This document shows positions 11,206 through 20,324 of a DNA stretch of 64,000 nt, one piece after another. The DNA is from Enterobacter hormaechei subsp. hoffmannii. Lineage in GTDB: Bacteria; Pseudomonadota; Gammaproteobacteria; Enterobacterales; Enterobacteriaceae. The notes under the pieces are model-generated. The model was not told the origin of the DNA. It did not search any database and saw nothing but the letters and a program-made list of their open reading frames with translations. The translations under genes were made by a program, and so were the position numbers. Location: assembly GCF_001729745.1 (NCBI RefSeq), contig NZ_CP017186.1, positions 3,224,001 to 3,288,000 on the forward strand. Reading direction: 5' to 3'. Each line of letters starts with the position of its first letter. Position 1 is the stretch's first letter.

Positions 11206-11232
11206 ACAAAAAAGAACCCAAAGAATGGGTTC
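11206..11232 (-). terminator. Intrinsic terminator after ispG
   Basis: Stem GAACCCA/TGGGTTC with loop AAGAA at 11214-11232. On the minus strand it is followed directly by TTTTTTG, the classic hairpin plus U-tract. It lies between the ispG stop and the hisS start. Confidence 0.85.
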
Positions 11233-11267
11233 AATCATACATGGGAAGCAGCCTGCTTCCCATCACG

Positions 11268-12386
11268 TTATTTTTCAACCTGCTGAACGCTGATGCGCTG
11301 CGCTTCGTCCATCATCGTCGCTTTTGCGCGAATGCGGGCTTCAAGCTGGTCGATCATATCACTATTATCCAGACGATCTTTACGAACGCCATCTTCATAG
11401 AGACCACTTTTCTTGTTACCGCCGGTAACGCCCAGCGTGGACACCAGCGCTTCACCCGGACCGTTCACCACGCAGCCGATGATGGAAACGTCCATCGGGG
11501 TGATGATGTCTTCCAGACGCTGCTCCAGGGCATTCACGGTGCCGATCACGTCAAACTCCTGACGTGAACAGGTTGGGCAGGCGATGAAGTTGATCCCACG
11601 CGCGCGGATACGCAGTGATTTCAGGATGTCGAAACCGACTTTGATCTCTTCCACCGGATCGGCGGCCAGGGAGACGCGTAACGTGTCACCGATGCCTTCA
11701 GAGAGCAGCAGGCCGAGACCAATTGCCGATTTTACTGAGCCGCTGCGCAGACCGCCCGCCTCGGTGATGCCAAGGTGCAGCGGCTGATCGATCTGTTTTG
11801 CCAGCAGACGATACGATTCAACGGCCAGGAAAACGTCAGACGCTTTCACGCTCACTTTGAACTGATCGAAGTTAAGGCGATCCAGATGATCGACGTGACG
11901 CATGGCGGATTCGAGCAGCGCCTGCGGCGTCGGCTCACCGTACTTTTCCTGGAGATCTTTTTCCAGAGAGCCAGCGTTTACGCCGATACGGATTGGAATG
12001 TTTTTGTCGCGGGCGCAGTCAACAACCATGCGAATGCGCTCTTCGTTGCCGATGTTGCCTGGGTTAATACGCAGACAATCGACACCGTATTCAGCGACTT
12101 TCAGCGCGATACGGTAATCGAAGTGAATATCGGCAACCAGCGGAACGCTCACCTGCTGCTTGATCAGTTTGAACGCCTCAGCGGCGTCCATGGTCGGCAC
12201 TGAGACGCGAACAATGTCCGCGCCGACGCGTTCTAATGCTTTGATTTGATTAACCGTCGCTTCTACATCCGTAGTACGCGTATTGGTCATCGACTGGACG
12301 GCGATAGGCGCCCCATCGCCGATTGGCACGTTCCCAACGTAAATCCGTTTCGATTTTCTACGTTGAATAGGAGCCTGGTTATGCAT
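11268..12386 (-). CDS. ispG: 4-hydroxy-3-methylbut-2-enyl diphosphate synthase (flavodoxin)
   Basis: Penultimate enzyme of the MEP isoprenoid pathway, converting the cyclic diphosphate MEcPP to HMBPP with a [4Fe-4S] cluster. The N-terminal TIM barrel starts after the basic [10 protein letters not shown]. The cluster ligands sit in the C-terminal domain in [10 protein letters not shown] (first two Cys), [10 protein letters not shown] (third Cys) and the Glu of that last motif. At 372 residues it equals E. coli IspG. It lies 26 bases after rodZ, and the order rodZ-ispG-hisS is conserved in enterobacteria. Confidence 0.97.
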   Translation of the reverse strand: MHNQAPIQRRKSKRIYVGNVPIGDGAPIAVQSMTNTRTTDVEATVNQIKALERVGADIVRVSVPTMDAAEAFKLIKQQVSVPLVADIHFDYRIALKVAEYGVDCLRINPGNIGNEERIRMVVDCARDKNIPIRIGVNAGSLEKDLQEKYGEPTPQALLESAMRHVDHLDRLNFDQFKVSVKASDVFLAVESYRLLAKQIDQPLHLGITEAGGLRSGSVKSAIGLGLLLSEGIGDTLRVSLAADPVEEIKVGFDILKSLRIRARGINFIACPTCSRQEFDVIGTVNALEQRLEDIITPMDVSIIGCVVNGPGEALVSTLGVTGGNKKSGLYEDGVRKDRLDNSDMIDQLEARIRAKATMMDEAQRISVQQVEK

Positions 12387-12412
12387 GTAAAATCTCCCGC
12401 ATTGCCCGTCTG

Positions 12413-13423
12413 TTACTGTGCTGCTGATTGTTCGGCATTAACGGTAAGACGCGCAACCTGGTTAGTTCTGATAAAGCGGCTCAGATCGACAGGTTTTCCT
12501 TGATACTGGATCTGTACCGCTGCCGGTGCGCCGATTTTAAGCTTGTATGGTGCCTGGCCCGTTAGATTTAACGTGCCATCTTTACGTTGCAGGCCGCTGA
12601 ACAGCTTTTTACCTGTCGCGTCAGTCACTTCCAGCCAGCAATCAGCCGTGAAATTCATCACCAGCGCATTCGGGTCAACGGCAGGTGCCGCCGTACCCGC
12701 CGGGTCAGTTGGCAGTGACGCCGCGGTGTTATCTGCCGGTGCCGTTGCCGCAGGGGCGGTATCAACATTGGCCTGAGAAGGTGATACGACCGCGTTCTGA
12801 TCCTGGGCCTGGGTAGCCGGTGCGGTATTCGCCGTCGATTCTGGCGTCGCCGCTGGATCGGTTGCAGGCGTGCTGGTTGCTGTCGCCTGAGGTTCGCTGG
12901 AGGTCGCAGCCCCTTCGGTGCTCAGCGGCACGCTTTGCGCGCCGTTAGTACCAGACTGATTAAGCTCAGCGGAGGACTGATCGGCCATGGTGGTGATCTC
13001 TTCCTGTTGCGCTTTGTGGTTTTGCCACCACCATGCGCCCGTCAGGCCGACAACCACGAACAGGACCAGCCAGGTAAAGCTCATCAGCCAGCCATCGCGT
13101 TTTTTACGACGTTTGCCCAGAGAGAAGCTCTGCATCGGCGCAACTTTTGCCGCACGCACAGGCGCCTGCTTCTCCATCATCGGCAGTAATTCGTCTTCAG
13201 GAATATGAACCAGTTTGGCGTAAGAACGGATATAACCGCGCAGAAACGTTGAAGCCAGATCGGCGGGTGCCTTATCTTCTTCAATGTCGCGAACGGTGGA
13301 AACCTTCAGGCACAGGCGTTCTGCAACGGCTTGCTGGCTGAGTCCGAGTTGTTCACGGGCGTTGCGAAGACGAACGCCAGTGGAGAGTGCTGCATTTTGA
13401 TCGTGAGTGGCTTCAGTATTCAT
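12413..13423 (-). CDS. rodZ: Cytoskeleton protein RodZ
   Basis: Bitopic membrane protein that couples MreB filaments to the wall elongation machinery and maintains rod shape. The N-terminal helix-turn-helix domain at about residues 15-88 ([23 protein letters not shown]) binds MreB. A basic patch KRRKKRD precedes the single transmembrane helix at about 111-133. The periplasmic linker at about 145-255 is low-complexity Thr/Ala/Pro/Gln, and a beta domain ends the protein. At 336 residues it is one shorter than E. coli RodZ. The linker is the region expected to vary between species. Confidence 0.95.
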   Translation of the reverse strand: MNTEATHDQNAALSTGVRLRNAREQLGLSQQAVAERLCLKVSTVRDIEEDKAPADLASTFLRGYIRSYAKLVHIPEDELLPMMEKQAPVRAAKVAPMQSFSLGKRRKKRDGWLMSFTWLVLFVVVGLTGAWWWQNHKAQQEEITTMADQSSAELNQSGTNGAQSVPLSTEGAATSSEPQATATSTPATDPAATPESTANTAPATQAQDQNAVVSPSQANVDTAPAATAPADNTAASLPTDPAGTAAPAVDPNALVMNFTADCWLEVTDATGKKLFSGLQRKDGTLNLTGQAPYKLKIGAPAAVQIQYQGKPVDLSRFIRTNQVARLTVNAEQSAAQ

Positions 13424-13714
13424 TCGCTACAACTACTGGTACGTGAAAATAAGGGTTCAGGTGCCGGTGAGTCACAATGCCACCCGCACCGCGAAACTTT
13501 AGGTCAGTTAACCTGGAACAAACAGTATAAGACTGTCGGGCCGCAGATGACAGCGCTGGCAGGCCTTCACGCTAAACTGTTGTTACGTCGTTACATACTG
13601 CCCGAAAGTCGTATGAAACGCACCGTAATTATTAATCAGTCGTGATGATTGTGGCTGGTTATTCAGTAAATTAATGCTTCACGGCGCAAAAAATGCGCCG
13701 TGTCTGCATAATAA
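13424..13714. other. Intergenic region between rlmN and rodZ
   Basis: About 290 bases without a credible gene. It should hold the rodZ promoter, of which I see no clear hexamers. Close to the rlmN stop is a GC-rich hairpin, listed separately. Confidence 0.5.
13680..13702 (-). terminator. Hairpin after rlmN, possible terminator
   Basis: Perfect nine-base stem CACGGCGCA/TGCGCCGTG with a five-A loop, 12 bases past the rlmN stop. No T run follows on either strand, so it may act in RNA stability or factor-aided termination rather than as a textbook terminator. Confidence 0.5.
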
Positions 13715-14881
13715 TCAAACGGTTTTAACCGCGATTGACTCACCCTGCATACGCTTACGCAGCGTACGTTTGGTACGGTCAATAACGTCACCCGCCAGCT
13801 GACCACAGGCTGCGTCGATATCGTCGCCACGCGTTTTACGTACGATGGTGGTGAAACCATACTCCATCAGCACTTTTGAGAAGCGATCGATACGGCTGTT
13901 CGAGCTACGGCCATACGGCGCGCCCGGGAACGGGTTCCATGGGATCAGGTTGATCTTACATGGCGTATCTTTCAGCAGTTCAGCCAGCTCATGTGCATGC
14001 TCGGTACCGTCGTTAACATGATCCAGCATCACGTATTCAATGGTCACGCGGCCCTGGTTAGCGTTGGATTTCTCCAGGTAACGCCGCACGCCAGCCAGGA
14101 AAGTTTCGATATTGTACTTTTTGTTGATCGGCACAATTTCGTCACGGATGGCGTCGTTTGGCGCGTGAAGAGAGATGGCCAGCGCAACGTCAATCATATC
14201 GCCCAGTTTGTCCAGCGCAGGCACCACGCCGGAAGTAGAGAGCGTAACGCGGCGCTTGGACAGACCAAAACCGAAATCGTCGAGCATAATTTCCATCGCC
14301 GGAACGACGTTGGTCAGGTTGAGCAGCGGTTCACCCATCCCCATCATCACCACGTTGGTGATTGGACGTGTACCGGTGACTTTCGCCGCGCCCACGATTT
14401 TCGCGGCACGCCAGACCTGGCCGATGATTTCCGACACGCGCAGGTTACGGTTAAAGCCCTGCTGCGCCGTAGAGCAGAATTTGCACTCCAGCGCACAGCC
14501 CACCTGAGAAGAGACGCACAGCGTGGCGCGATCGTCTTCCGGGATATACACGGTTTCAACACGCTGATCGCCAACGGCAATGGCCCACTTGATAGTGCCA
14601 TCTGAAGAGCGCTGCTCTTCCACCACTTCCGGTGCGCGGATTTCCGCCACTTCTTTAAGCTTATTGCGCAGCACTTTGTTGATGTCCGTCATGTCATCAA
14701 AGTTGTCGCTGCAATAGTGGTACATCCATTTCATGACCTGATCGGCACGAAACGGCTTCTCGCCCATCTCTTTAAAGAACTCGCGCATCTGCTGACGGTT
14801 CAGGTCCAGCAGGTTAATTTTTCCATTTTTATTGGGAACCGCAGGAATGGCGACTTCGGAGGTATTCACTAATTCAGACAT
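13715..14881 (-). CDS. rlmN: 23S rRNA (A2503-C2)/tRNA (A37-C2) methyltransferase RlmN
   Basis: Radical-SAM enzyme that methylates C2 of A2503 in 23S rRNA and A37 in certain tRNAs. The cluster motif CALECKFC (C-x3-C-x2-C) is intact. The two mechanistic cysteines are visible, one upstream in [10 protein letters not shown] and one near the C-terminus in [12 protein letters not shown] start at the ATG at 14879-14881 ([10 protein letters not shown]), giving 388 residues against 384 in E. coli; the 43-codon upstream extension overlaps the ndk terminator and is spurious. It lies between ndk and rodZ as in E. coli. Confidence 0.97.
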   Translation of the reverse strand: MSELVNTSEVAIPAVPNKNGKINLLDLNRQQMREFFKEMGEKPFRADQVMKWMYHYCSDNFDDMTDINKVLRNKLKEVAEIRAPEVVEEQRSSDGTIKWAIAVGDQRVETVYIPEDDRATLCVSSQVGCALECKFCSTAQQGFNRNLRVSEIIGQVWRAAKIVGAAKVTGTRPITNVVMMGMGEPLLNLTNVVPAMEIMLDDFGFGLSKRRVTLSTSGVVPALDKLGDMIDVALAISLHAPNDAIRDEIVPINKKYNIETFLAGVRRYLEKSNANQGRVTIEYVMLDHVNDGTEHAHELAELLKDTPCKINLIPWNPFPGAPYGRSSNSRIDRFSKVLMEYGFTTIVRKTRGDDIDAACGQLAGDVIDRTKRTLRKRMQGESIAVKTV

Positions 14882-14930
14882 AATTTTTTCCGGCCTCGTT
14901 GTTACACGTTGTGGCCCTTGGTGGGTTGAA

Positions 14931-14970
14931 AAGAAACGCCCCGGTAAGCAGTCTGCTCGTCCGGGGCGTT
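14931..14970 (-). terminator. Intrinsic terminator after ndk
   Basis: Long GC-rich stem AAACGCCCCGG/CCGGGGCGTT closing an inner AGCAG/CTGCT hairpin. On the minus strand it is followed by TTCTTTTC. It lies about 60 bases after the ndk stop and ahead of rlmN. Confidence 0.85.
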
Positions 14971-15028
14971 GCATTGTACAAAGTCTGGCGCAGGGATGCC
15001 ACGTTTGCACGCGGCATTTACGAAATTA

Positions 15029-15460
15029 TTAGCGAGTGCGCGGGCACACTTCGCCTTCTGCAAAGAAGAACGCGATTTCGCGCGCAGCAGATTCAACAGA
15101 GTCGGAACCGTGGGTGCCGTTCTCGGTGAAGCTGTCTGCGTAGTCAGCGCGCAGAGTACCTGCCAGCGCGTTGTCCGGGTTGGTTGCACCCAGCAGATCG
15201 CGGTGACGCTGTACCGCGTTTTCGCCTTCCAGTACGGATACCACGATTGGGCCAGAAGTCATGAACTCGACCAGACCGTCAAAGAATGGGCGACCTTCGT
15301 GCTCAGCGTAGAAACCGCGAGCCTGTTCAACGGTCAGGTGCAGCATTTTGGTGCCAACGATCTTAAACCCTGCTGATTCAAAGCGAGCGAAGATGCTGCC
15401 AATAACGTTTTTTGCCACCGCGTTTGGTTTGATGATGGAAAAAGTACGTTCAATAGCCAT
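15029..15460 (-). CDS. ndk: Nucleoside diphosphate kinase
   Basis: Transfers the gamma phosphate from NTPs to NDPs through a phosphohistidine, balancing nucleotide pools. The 143-residue chain equals E. coli Ndk. The active-site His117 lies in the signature NGTHGSDS at 114-121, and the N-terminal [12 protein letters not shown] is typical. The ATG at 15458-15460 follows a purine-rich AGAGG. The upstream 27-codon extension covers the promoter and is not coding. Confidence 0.98.
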   Translation of the reverse strand: MAIERTFSIIKPNAVAKNVIGSIFARFESAGFKIVGTKMLHLTVEQARGFYAEHEGRPFFDGLVEFMTSGPIVVSVLEGENAVQRHRDLLGATNPDNALAGTLRADYADSFTENGTHGSDSVESAAREIAFFFAEGEVCPRTR

Positions 15461-15518
15461 TGATAACCTCTGTAAAATGTTCTGTTGTTTTTGCATACCT
15501 GAGTATGGTGTGGCGCGG

Positions 15519-15547
15519 ATTATAAAGAGCAATAGCGCCATTGCCTA
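15519..15547 (-). promoter_or_regulatory. ndk promoter
   Basis: Perfect TATAAT at 15519-15524 on the minus strand, with TAGGCA (four of six to TTGACA) 17 bases upstream. It sits about 60 bases before the ndk start codon. Confidence 0.65.
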
Positions 15548-15584
15548 TGGTTATGCATAACATTTTTTTAAAATGAGACGAAGA

Positions 15585-16460
15585 TTAGCAACAGCTCGTA
15601 TTTCGCATGCCGTACTGATGGTGAAAACAGAGCGGACACTGCTTTTCATCAGAACTAAATGACCAGAAATGGCGGTGGCACGTCAAACAAACGGCTTCAT
15701 ATGCCGGTATGGTCACGCTTTTCGCTGTCCCGTCTGTTTGCATCACGTTTATCGCCGCATGCTGGCATACCGCTTCGCAGCCGCCACACCCCGTACAGCG
15801 TCCGGTTTCCACGACCAGTTCAGCGTTCTCAAACCGAATCGCGTTTTCCGTACAACTCCGCCAGCACGCGCCGCAGAGTACGCAGGATTCGGTATCGAGA
15901 GTTATCTCTGCCTCGCTAAATGCAGAAAACGCCCTGCGCAGCTCACGCTGACCGGGCACGACGCAACAGACCCGGACATCCTCACGGGGAACGTGCATCA
16001 GCGCACGCCGGGCGGTATTTACCTCGTTGACGGGTATATGTTTAAACGCCCACGCTGCTTCACCACGTCGACGAAGCGCCAGATTCAGCCGGGCAATCGC
16101 CAGCAACCAGTCAGGATTCTGCTCCGCGTCGATACTGATAAAACGAACGTAGTGCTGCGCGTGCCACAGCAGAAGCTCATTCACCCCTGGCGCACGGTCA
16201 GTAAAAGGCCCAACAAGCGTATCGCCACACAGAAAACGTTTTCGCGGCGTGATGCCGGTGATGGCTTCAGCGGGGCAGACAAACAGGCAGTCACCGCATT
16301 CAATACAGCGGCTGTCATCAACCGAGACGCCGGTGGCGTTAAAAGAAAAAGCCTGCACGGGACAGACGTCCGCGCAGGCGCAGCAGGAAGAGTGGCGAAA
16401 ACGGCGACGGACGCACGCATGCGTCACGTCCATCGCCGGGGCAAAGGTTAATCCGCCCAT
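15585..16460 (-). CDS. Polyferredoxin-like 4Fe-4S protein of the DMSO-reductase-like operon
   Basis: Last gene of the four-gene reductase operon, starting on the final base of the membrane-anchor gene. The 291-residue protein carries several cysteine clusters: an N-terminal CCACADVCP, CIECGDCLFVCP near residues 50-60, and CVLCGACWRSC and CTGCGGCEAVC in the second half. A C-terminal CLTCH...CPLC pair resembles a zinc ribbon. It has no signal peptide or membrane segment, so it is probably a cytoplasmic electron-transfer or assembly factor. Related Salmonella operons carry a polyferredoxin in this position. Its role is not established. No TorD/DmsD-type chaperone is encoded here. Confidence 0.8.
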   Translation of the reverse strand: MGGLTFAPAMDVTHACVRRRFRHSSCCACADVCPVQAFSFNATGVSVDDSRCIECGDCLFVCPAEAITGITPRKRFLCGDTLVGPFTDRAPGVNELLLWHAQHYVRFISIDAEQNPDWLLAIARLNLALRRRGEAAWAFKHIPVNEVNTARRALMHVPREDVRVCCVVPGQRELRRAFSAFSEAEITLDTESCVLCGACWRSCTENAIRFENAELVVETGRCTGCGGCEAVCQHAAINVMQTDGTAKSVTIPAYEAVCLTCHRHFWSFSSDEKQCPLCFHHQYGMRNTSCC

Positions 16461-17239
16461 CAGCCAATACTGAAGAAAACAAAGCGCAGCATCAGCTCAC
16501 CCACAATCAGCAAGGCGCTGCCCAACAGCATTGTGCCTCGCGCCGCTTTTAAGCCGCCCGCAGCAAAGCACAGCATACCCACAACGGAAACGCACCAGCT
16601 CAGCAGATGCACGGTTCGCAGTTGCTCCAGCATTTGTAACGGTGCGTGTGGGAACGTCATAACGGTGTTGTCCATAGCCGTAATATCTGCCAGCCAGACG
16701 GGCTGCATCACCAGACGTGCAATCACCAGCAGCGTGATAATGACAATCGCCGTTCGCACGCGAGTCTGGGAACGTGCCCCAACGGCCATGCAGGCTGAAC
16801 CGATAATTCCCACCGAACCGATAAACAGCACCAGGGTATTAATGTGATGCCACGTCACCACGGATGCATGCATGTAGATCTGCGCCATGCAGAACACATC
16901 CACCAGCCCGACAAGACCTGCCACAACCAACAGCGGCTTCCAGCCTGGTTTTTTGACAAACATCAGCAGCGTTGCGAGGCCAAGTGCCGCAAGATAAAGA
17001 CTGGCAAAGATAATCTCACGGCTCAGCCAGGAGCTGGATACGTGACGCAGCGCGTTGAACGCATTAAGTGGATAGCCCATGTGCAACGCGGAGGCGAGCA
17101 GACCGAGGCTGGCCAACACAAACGCTCCGGCAGCCGGCAGCAGCACGCTGCGTTGCGTGCTTCCGAAGGCCAGCCACAGCGTAACGCCAACCGATCCTTG
17201 CAGGAACAGCGTAAAAATCAGCAGCGGTAACTCATGCAT
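16460..17239 (-). CDS. DmsC-like membrane anchor subunit
   Basis: Integral membrane subunit expected to oxidise menaquinol and pass electrons to the iron-sulfur subunit. The 259 residues form about eight hydrophobic segments separated by short loops, starting MHELPLLIFTLFLQGSVGVTLWLAFG. It overlaps the DmsB-like gene by eight bases and the polyferredoxin gene by one, so the operon is tightly coupled. Length and layout match DmsC/YnfH rather than the NrfD type. Substrate specificity cannot be read from this subunit. Confidence 0.87.
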   Translation of the reverse strand: MHELPLLIFTLFLQGSVGVTLWLAFGSTQRSVLLPAAGAFVLASLGLLASALHMGYPLNAFNALRHVSSSWLSREIIFASLYLAALGLATLLMFVKKPGWKPLLVVAGLVGLVDVFCMAQIYMHASVVTWHHINTLVLFIGSVGIIGSACMAVGARSQTRVRTAIVIITLLVIARLVMQPVWLADITAMDNTVMTFPHAPLQMLEQLRTVHLLSWCVSVVGMLCFAAGGLKAARGTMLLGSALLIVGELMLRFVFFSIG

Positions 17240-17861
17240 GACGTTTCCCCTCTTTCTCTGCGCCCTGATGCGCTTTGATCACCAGGTTCGGTTTGGTGAT
17301 GGAGGAATCAGGCAAGCCTTTCACATCACAGACCGCACCATACTTCACCCGCAGTTCATCAATCGGCCCGAATTTAATCGCTTCGAGTGGACAGGTTGCC
17401 ACACAGACAGGCTGTTCCCCCTTCGCCTGTAGATCCACGCAGAAATCACATTTGGACATCTGCCCGGTCTGCTCGTTGAGCTGTGGCGCGCCGTAAGGGC
17501 ATGACCACGCGCAGTAGCCGCAGCCGACGCACTTATCAGTATCTACGCGCACAATACCGTCCCCCGGACGCTTATGCATCGCGGTGGTCGGACAGTTTTT
17601 GGTGCAGATTGGGTCGGCACAGTGGTTACAGGAGATAGAGAGCGTGTAGGCAAAAACGTTATTGCTGACGCCGCCCTGCCCGGTCGGGATAAAGCTCCCG
17701 CCATTAACTTCGTATACGCGACGGAAACGACGTCCGACCTCAAGGTTGTTTTTATCTTTGCACGCCACCTGACATGCTTTGCAGCCCGAGCAGCGAGAAG
17801 AGTCGATATAAAAACCCAGCTGTTTGTCGCTTACCGGTGCGTAATGTTTAAACTGACTCAT
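17232..17861 (-). CDS. DmsB-like iron-sulfur subunit
   Basis: Electron-transfer subunit of 209 residues with sixteen cysteines arranged for four [4Fe-4S] clusters: CSGCKACQVAC, CNHCADPICTKNCP, CVGCGYCAWSCPYG and CDFCVDLQAKGEQPVCVATCP. This is the DmsB/YnfG pattern. It lacks a signal peptide, as expected for a subunit exported with its Tat-bearing partner. Its start overlaps the catalytic-subunit stop by four bases (ATGA), and its end overlaps the anchor gene. Confidence 0.93.
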   Translation of the reverse strand: MSQFKHYAPVSDKQLGFYIDSSRCSGCKACQVACKDKNNLEVGRRFRRVYEVNGGSFIPTGQGGVSNNVFAYTLSISCNHCADPICTKNCPTTAMHKRPGDGIVRVDTDKCVGCGYCAWSCPYGAPQLNEQTGQMSKCDFCVDLQAKGEQPVCVATCPLEAIKFGPIDELRVKYGAVCDVKGLPDSSITKPNLVIKAHQGAEKEGKRHA

Positions 17862-20236
17862 GCTTTAGCTACCTCCACCAGCATGGTTTGATGGGAATTC
17901 CCTTTCGCAAGCGCGGTAATACGAGCGGAACTGAGCACGTTCGCGCAGCCGCCCTTATCAATACCCTGCTCGTCCGGCTGCCACCAGGCACCTGCCTGCA
18001 TGGCCACAACGCCTGGAATGATGCGCGGCGTGACCTCCGCCGGGATCTCGCAAATGCCGCGCGCGTTATGAATACGCACGGTATCTCCCTGCGCAATGCC
18101 GCGTTTTTGCGCATCCTGCGGGTTGATCCACAGCTTTTGCTGCTGCGCCTCAATTAACCACGGGTTGGCGTACTGGGTGGAGTTTGCGCGGTTTTTTCCT
18201 TTCCAGGTAATCAGCTGGAGCGGGAAGCGTTTCGCCAGCGCGTCTTCCGGCCCTTCATGGGCAGGCACGTAGTGCGACAGCGCCGGAATTTCCGGGTGAT
18301 GCATGTCGTACAGACGCTTCGAGAAGATCTCAATTTTTCCGGACGGCGTCGGGAACGGATGATTCTGCGGATCGCGAATGTTGTCTTCAAAGGCGACGAA
18401 CGGCGCGCTTTTGAAAAGGTGCTGACGCGTCTTCTGTAGCGTCGCGAAGTCCGGCAGGTTTTCGTCAGGCATGGAAAGACGCGTCTGCTCCCAGATGTGC
18501 TCAATCCACGCTTTTTCGTCACGCCCTTCACTGAACGCGGGTTCGACGCCAAGCTTAGCGGCGACCTCCCGCAGCCAGTCGTAGTCTGAACGGCGTTCAA
18601 ATTCAGGTTCAATGAGCTTTTCTGACAGGATCAGATAGCTTGCCGTGCCCCAGGTTTCGCCGATATTCCAGCGTTCCATAAAGCTGGTTTCCGGCAAAAG
18701 AAGGTCGGCGTATCGGGCGCTCGGCGTCATAAACAGATCGCTTGCGACGATAAACTCGATTTTCGACTCGTCTTCCAGGACACGGGTTGCCTGATGAAGA
18801 TCCGGGTTCTGGTTAGCCAGATAATTTCCCGCCAGCGAGAACAGGATGCGGATATTGCTGTCCAGCTTTTCGGCATCCTTCAGGCCGACGTCCGCGGTGA
18901 CCTGAGAGGCATCGTCGGCGGCCTGCACCCAGTTCATCACCGATATTTTGGCTTTGACCGGGTTGTCCGGCATTTCTGGTCCGGCGGCAAATTTCCGGTT
19001 TGCGCAGCCGCCATAGCCTGCTGCCCAACCGCCTTTCACCCCGACGTTACCCGTGAGCGTAGCCAGCAACGTCGAGCCGCGCGCGGTGCGCTCGCCGCAG
19101 TTATGACGCTGCGGTCCCCAGCCCTGGATCAGCGCAGCGGGTTTGGTGGTTGCGTAGTCGCGCGCCAGTTGCCGAATTGTTTGTGCAGGCACGTGGGTGA
19201 TTTTCTCTGCCCACTCGGGCGTTTTCGCCACGCCATCTTTTGCGCCGCTCAGGTAAGCCATCAGGGATTCATTGGCCGGAACGCCTTCTGGCATAGTGTC
19301 TTCGTCAAAGCCCAGGGTGTAGCGCTGAATAAAGTCGCGATCGTGCAGGTTCTCCGTGACGATCACATACATCATCGCGTCCATCAGGGCGTTGTCCGTG
19401 GTGGGAAGCAGCGGGATCCACTGATCGGCCAGGGAGGAAACCGTATCGGAATAGCGAGGGTCGACAACAATAAAGCGAGTGCCGTTTTGCTTCATCTTCT
19501 GGTAGAAGTGGTTGCTGTGACCAAAGATCGTTTCCGTCGGGTTATGTCCCCAGAGGATGACCAGTTTGGTGTCCAGCAGCGTGTCAAGAGAGCTGCCGCT
19601 GGCAGCGGTGCCATAGGTATACGGCGTTGCTGCCGCCGTGTTACCCATACTGACCGAGTGATAGCTTTCGAGATAGCCGCCGGTTAAGTTGAGCAGACGA
19701 CGAACCATTTTATCGCCGGAAAAAGTCCCGCCGGACACAGCGGTGCCCACATGAACATAGCGTGAAGCCGCACCGTATTTTTTCGTAATAGTTTTTAATT
19801 GATTCGCAATAAGGGTGGTGGCTTCATCCCAGGTAATACGCTCGAATTTTCCTTCGCCACGTTTCCCTACACGTTTCATTGGGTATTTCAGTCGATCGGG
19901 ATGGTAAACAAATTTCCGATAAGCCCGGCCACGCACGCAGGCACGCATTACGGGCATTTGCGGATCCAACGCGTTATCCGGACGCGTAGAAATTCGGGTC
20001 ACAACGCCCTCACTGACGTGAGCACGAATATCACACTTGCCGCCGCAGTCAAACGTACTACAGGTTTGCACCACTTTTTCTTCAGGCGCAGTGTCTGAAA
20101 CCGCCGCGCCCTGTGCCTGTACTTTGCCGGTTTTGACGACAAAAGGCAGAGCGGCGAGCGCCGATCCTGCCTGAATAAACTGACGCCGGGATATGGCGGG
20201 AATAGTCCCCTCTCCCTGATGTTTATTTTTTTCCAT
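17858..20236 (-). CDS. DMSO-reductase-family molybdopterin catalytic subunit (DmsA-like)
   Basis: Molybdo-bis(MGD) oxidoreductase expected to reduce an S- or N-oxide at the outer face of the inner membrane. A Tat signal is clear: SRRQFIQAGSALAALPF. The cluster motif reads CSTFDCGGKC with a fourth Cys in MRACVRGR, so the first spacing is C-x4-C, one residue longer than in E. coli DmsA. The segment SYHSVSMG aligns with the DmsA region holding the serine molybdenum ligand. I start at the ATG at 20234-20236 after AAGGAAC, giving 792 residues. A perfect FNR box lies upstream. The real substrate is unknown. Confidence 0.92.
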   Translation of the reverse strand: MEKNKHQGEGTIPAISRRQFIQAGSALAALPFVVKTGKVQAQGAAVSDTAPEEKVVQTCSTFDCGGKCDIRAHVSEGVVTRISTRPDNALDPQMPVMRACVRGRAYRKFVYHPDRLKYPMKRVGKRGEGKFERITWDEATTLIANQLKTITKKYGAASRYVHVGTAVSGGTFSGDKMVRRLLNLTGGYLESYHSVSMGNTAAATPYTYGTAASGSSLDTLLDTKLVILWGHNPTETIFGHSNHFYQKMKQNGTRFIVVDPRYSDTVSSLADQWIPLLPTTDNALMDAMMYVIVTENLHDRDFIQRYTLGFDEDTMPEGVPANESLMAYLSGAKDGVAKTPEWAEKITHVPAQTIRQLARDYATTKPAALIQGWGPQRHNCGERTARGSTLLATLTGNVGVKGGWAAGYGGCANRKFAAGPEMPDNPVKAKISVMNWVQAADDASQVTADVGLKDAEKLDSNIRILFSLAGNYLANQNPDLHQATRVLEDESKIEFIVASDLFMTPSARYADLLLPETSFMERWNIGETWGTASYLILSEKLIEPEFERRSDYDWLREVAAKLGVEPAFSEGRDEKAWIEHIWEQTRLSMPDENLPDFATLQKTRQHLFKSAPFVAFEDNIRDPQNHPFPTPSGKIEIFSKRLYDMHHPEIPALSHYVPAHEGPEDALAKRFPLQLITWKGKNRANSTQYANPWLIEAQQQKLWINPQDAQKRGIAQGDTVRIHNARGICEIPAEVTPRIIPGVVAMQAGAWWQPDEQGIDKGGCANVLSSARITALAKGNSHQTMLVEVAKA

Positions 20237-20261
20237 TGCTCGTTCCTTAAAATAAAAACGC

Positions 20262-20267
20262 ATTCTC
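20262..20267 (-). promoter_or_regulatory. Possible -10 element of the reductase operon
   Basis: GAGAAT (four of six to TATAAT) on the minus strand. Its position fits a start site about 41.5 bases from the centre of the FNR box, the class II arrangement. Weak on its own. Confidence 0.4.
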
Positions 20268-20288
20268 GTTTTTTTTCAGGAACGGATA

Positions 20289-20302
20289 TTGATAATTATC
20301 AA
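20289..20302. promoter_or_regulatory. FNR box upstream of the DMSO-reductase-like operon
   Basis: TTGATAATTATCAA is a perfect match to the FNR consensus TTGAT-N4-ATCAA. Its centre is about 59 bases before the ATG of the catalytic subunit. This predicts induction under anoxia. It lies just outside the pbpC stop, which faces the same way. Confidence 0.85.
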
Positions 20303-20324
20303 GCTAACTCTTGAGGAGTAACAC

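Noticed and set aside
13331..13645. 104-codon plus-strand frame across the rodZ start region
   Set aside because: Overlaps the start of rodZ and its promoter region with no domain or ribosome site.
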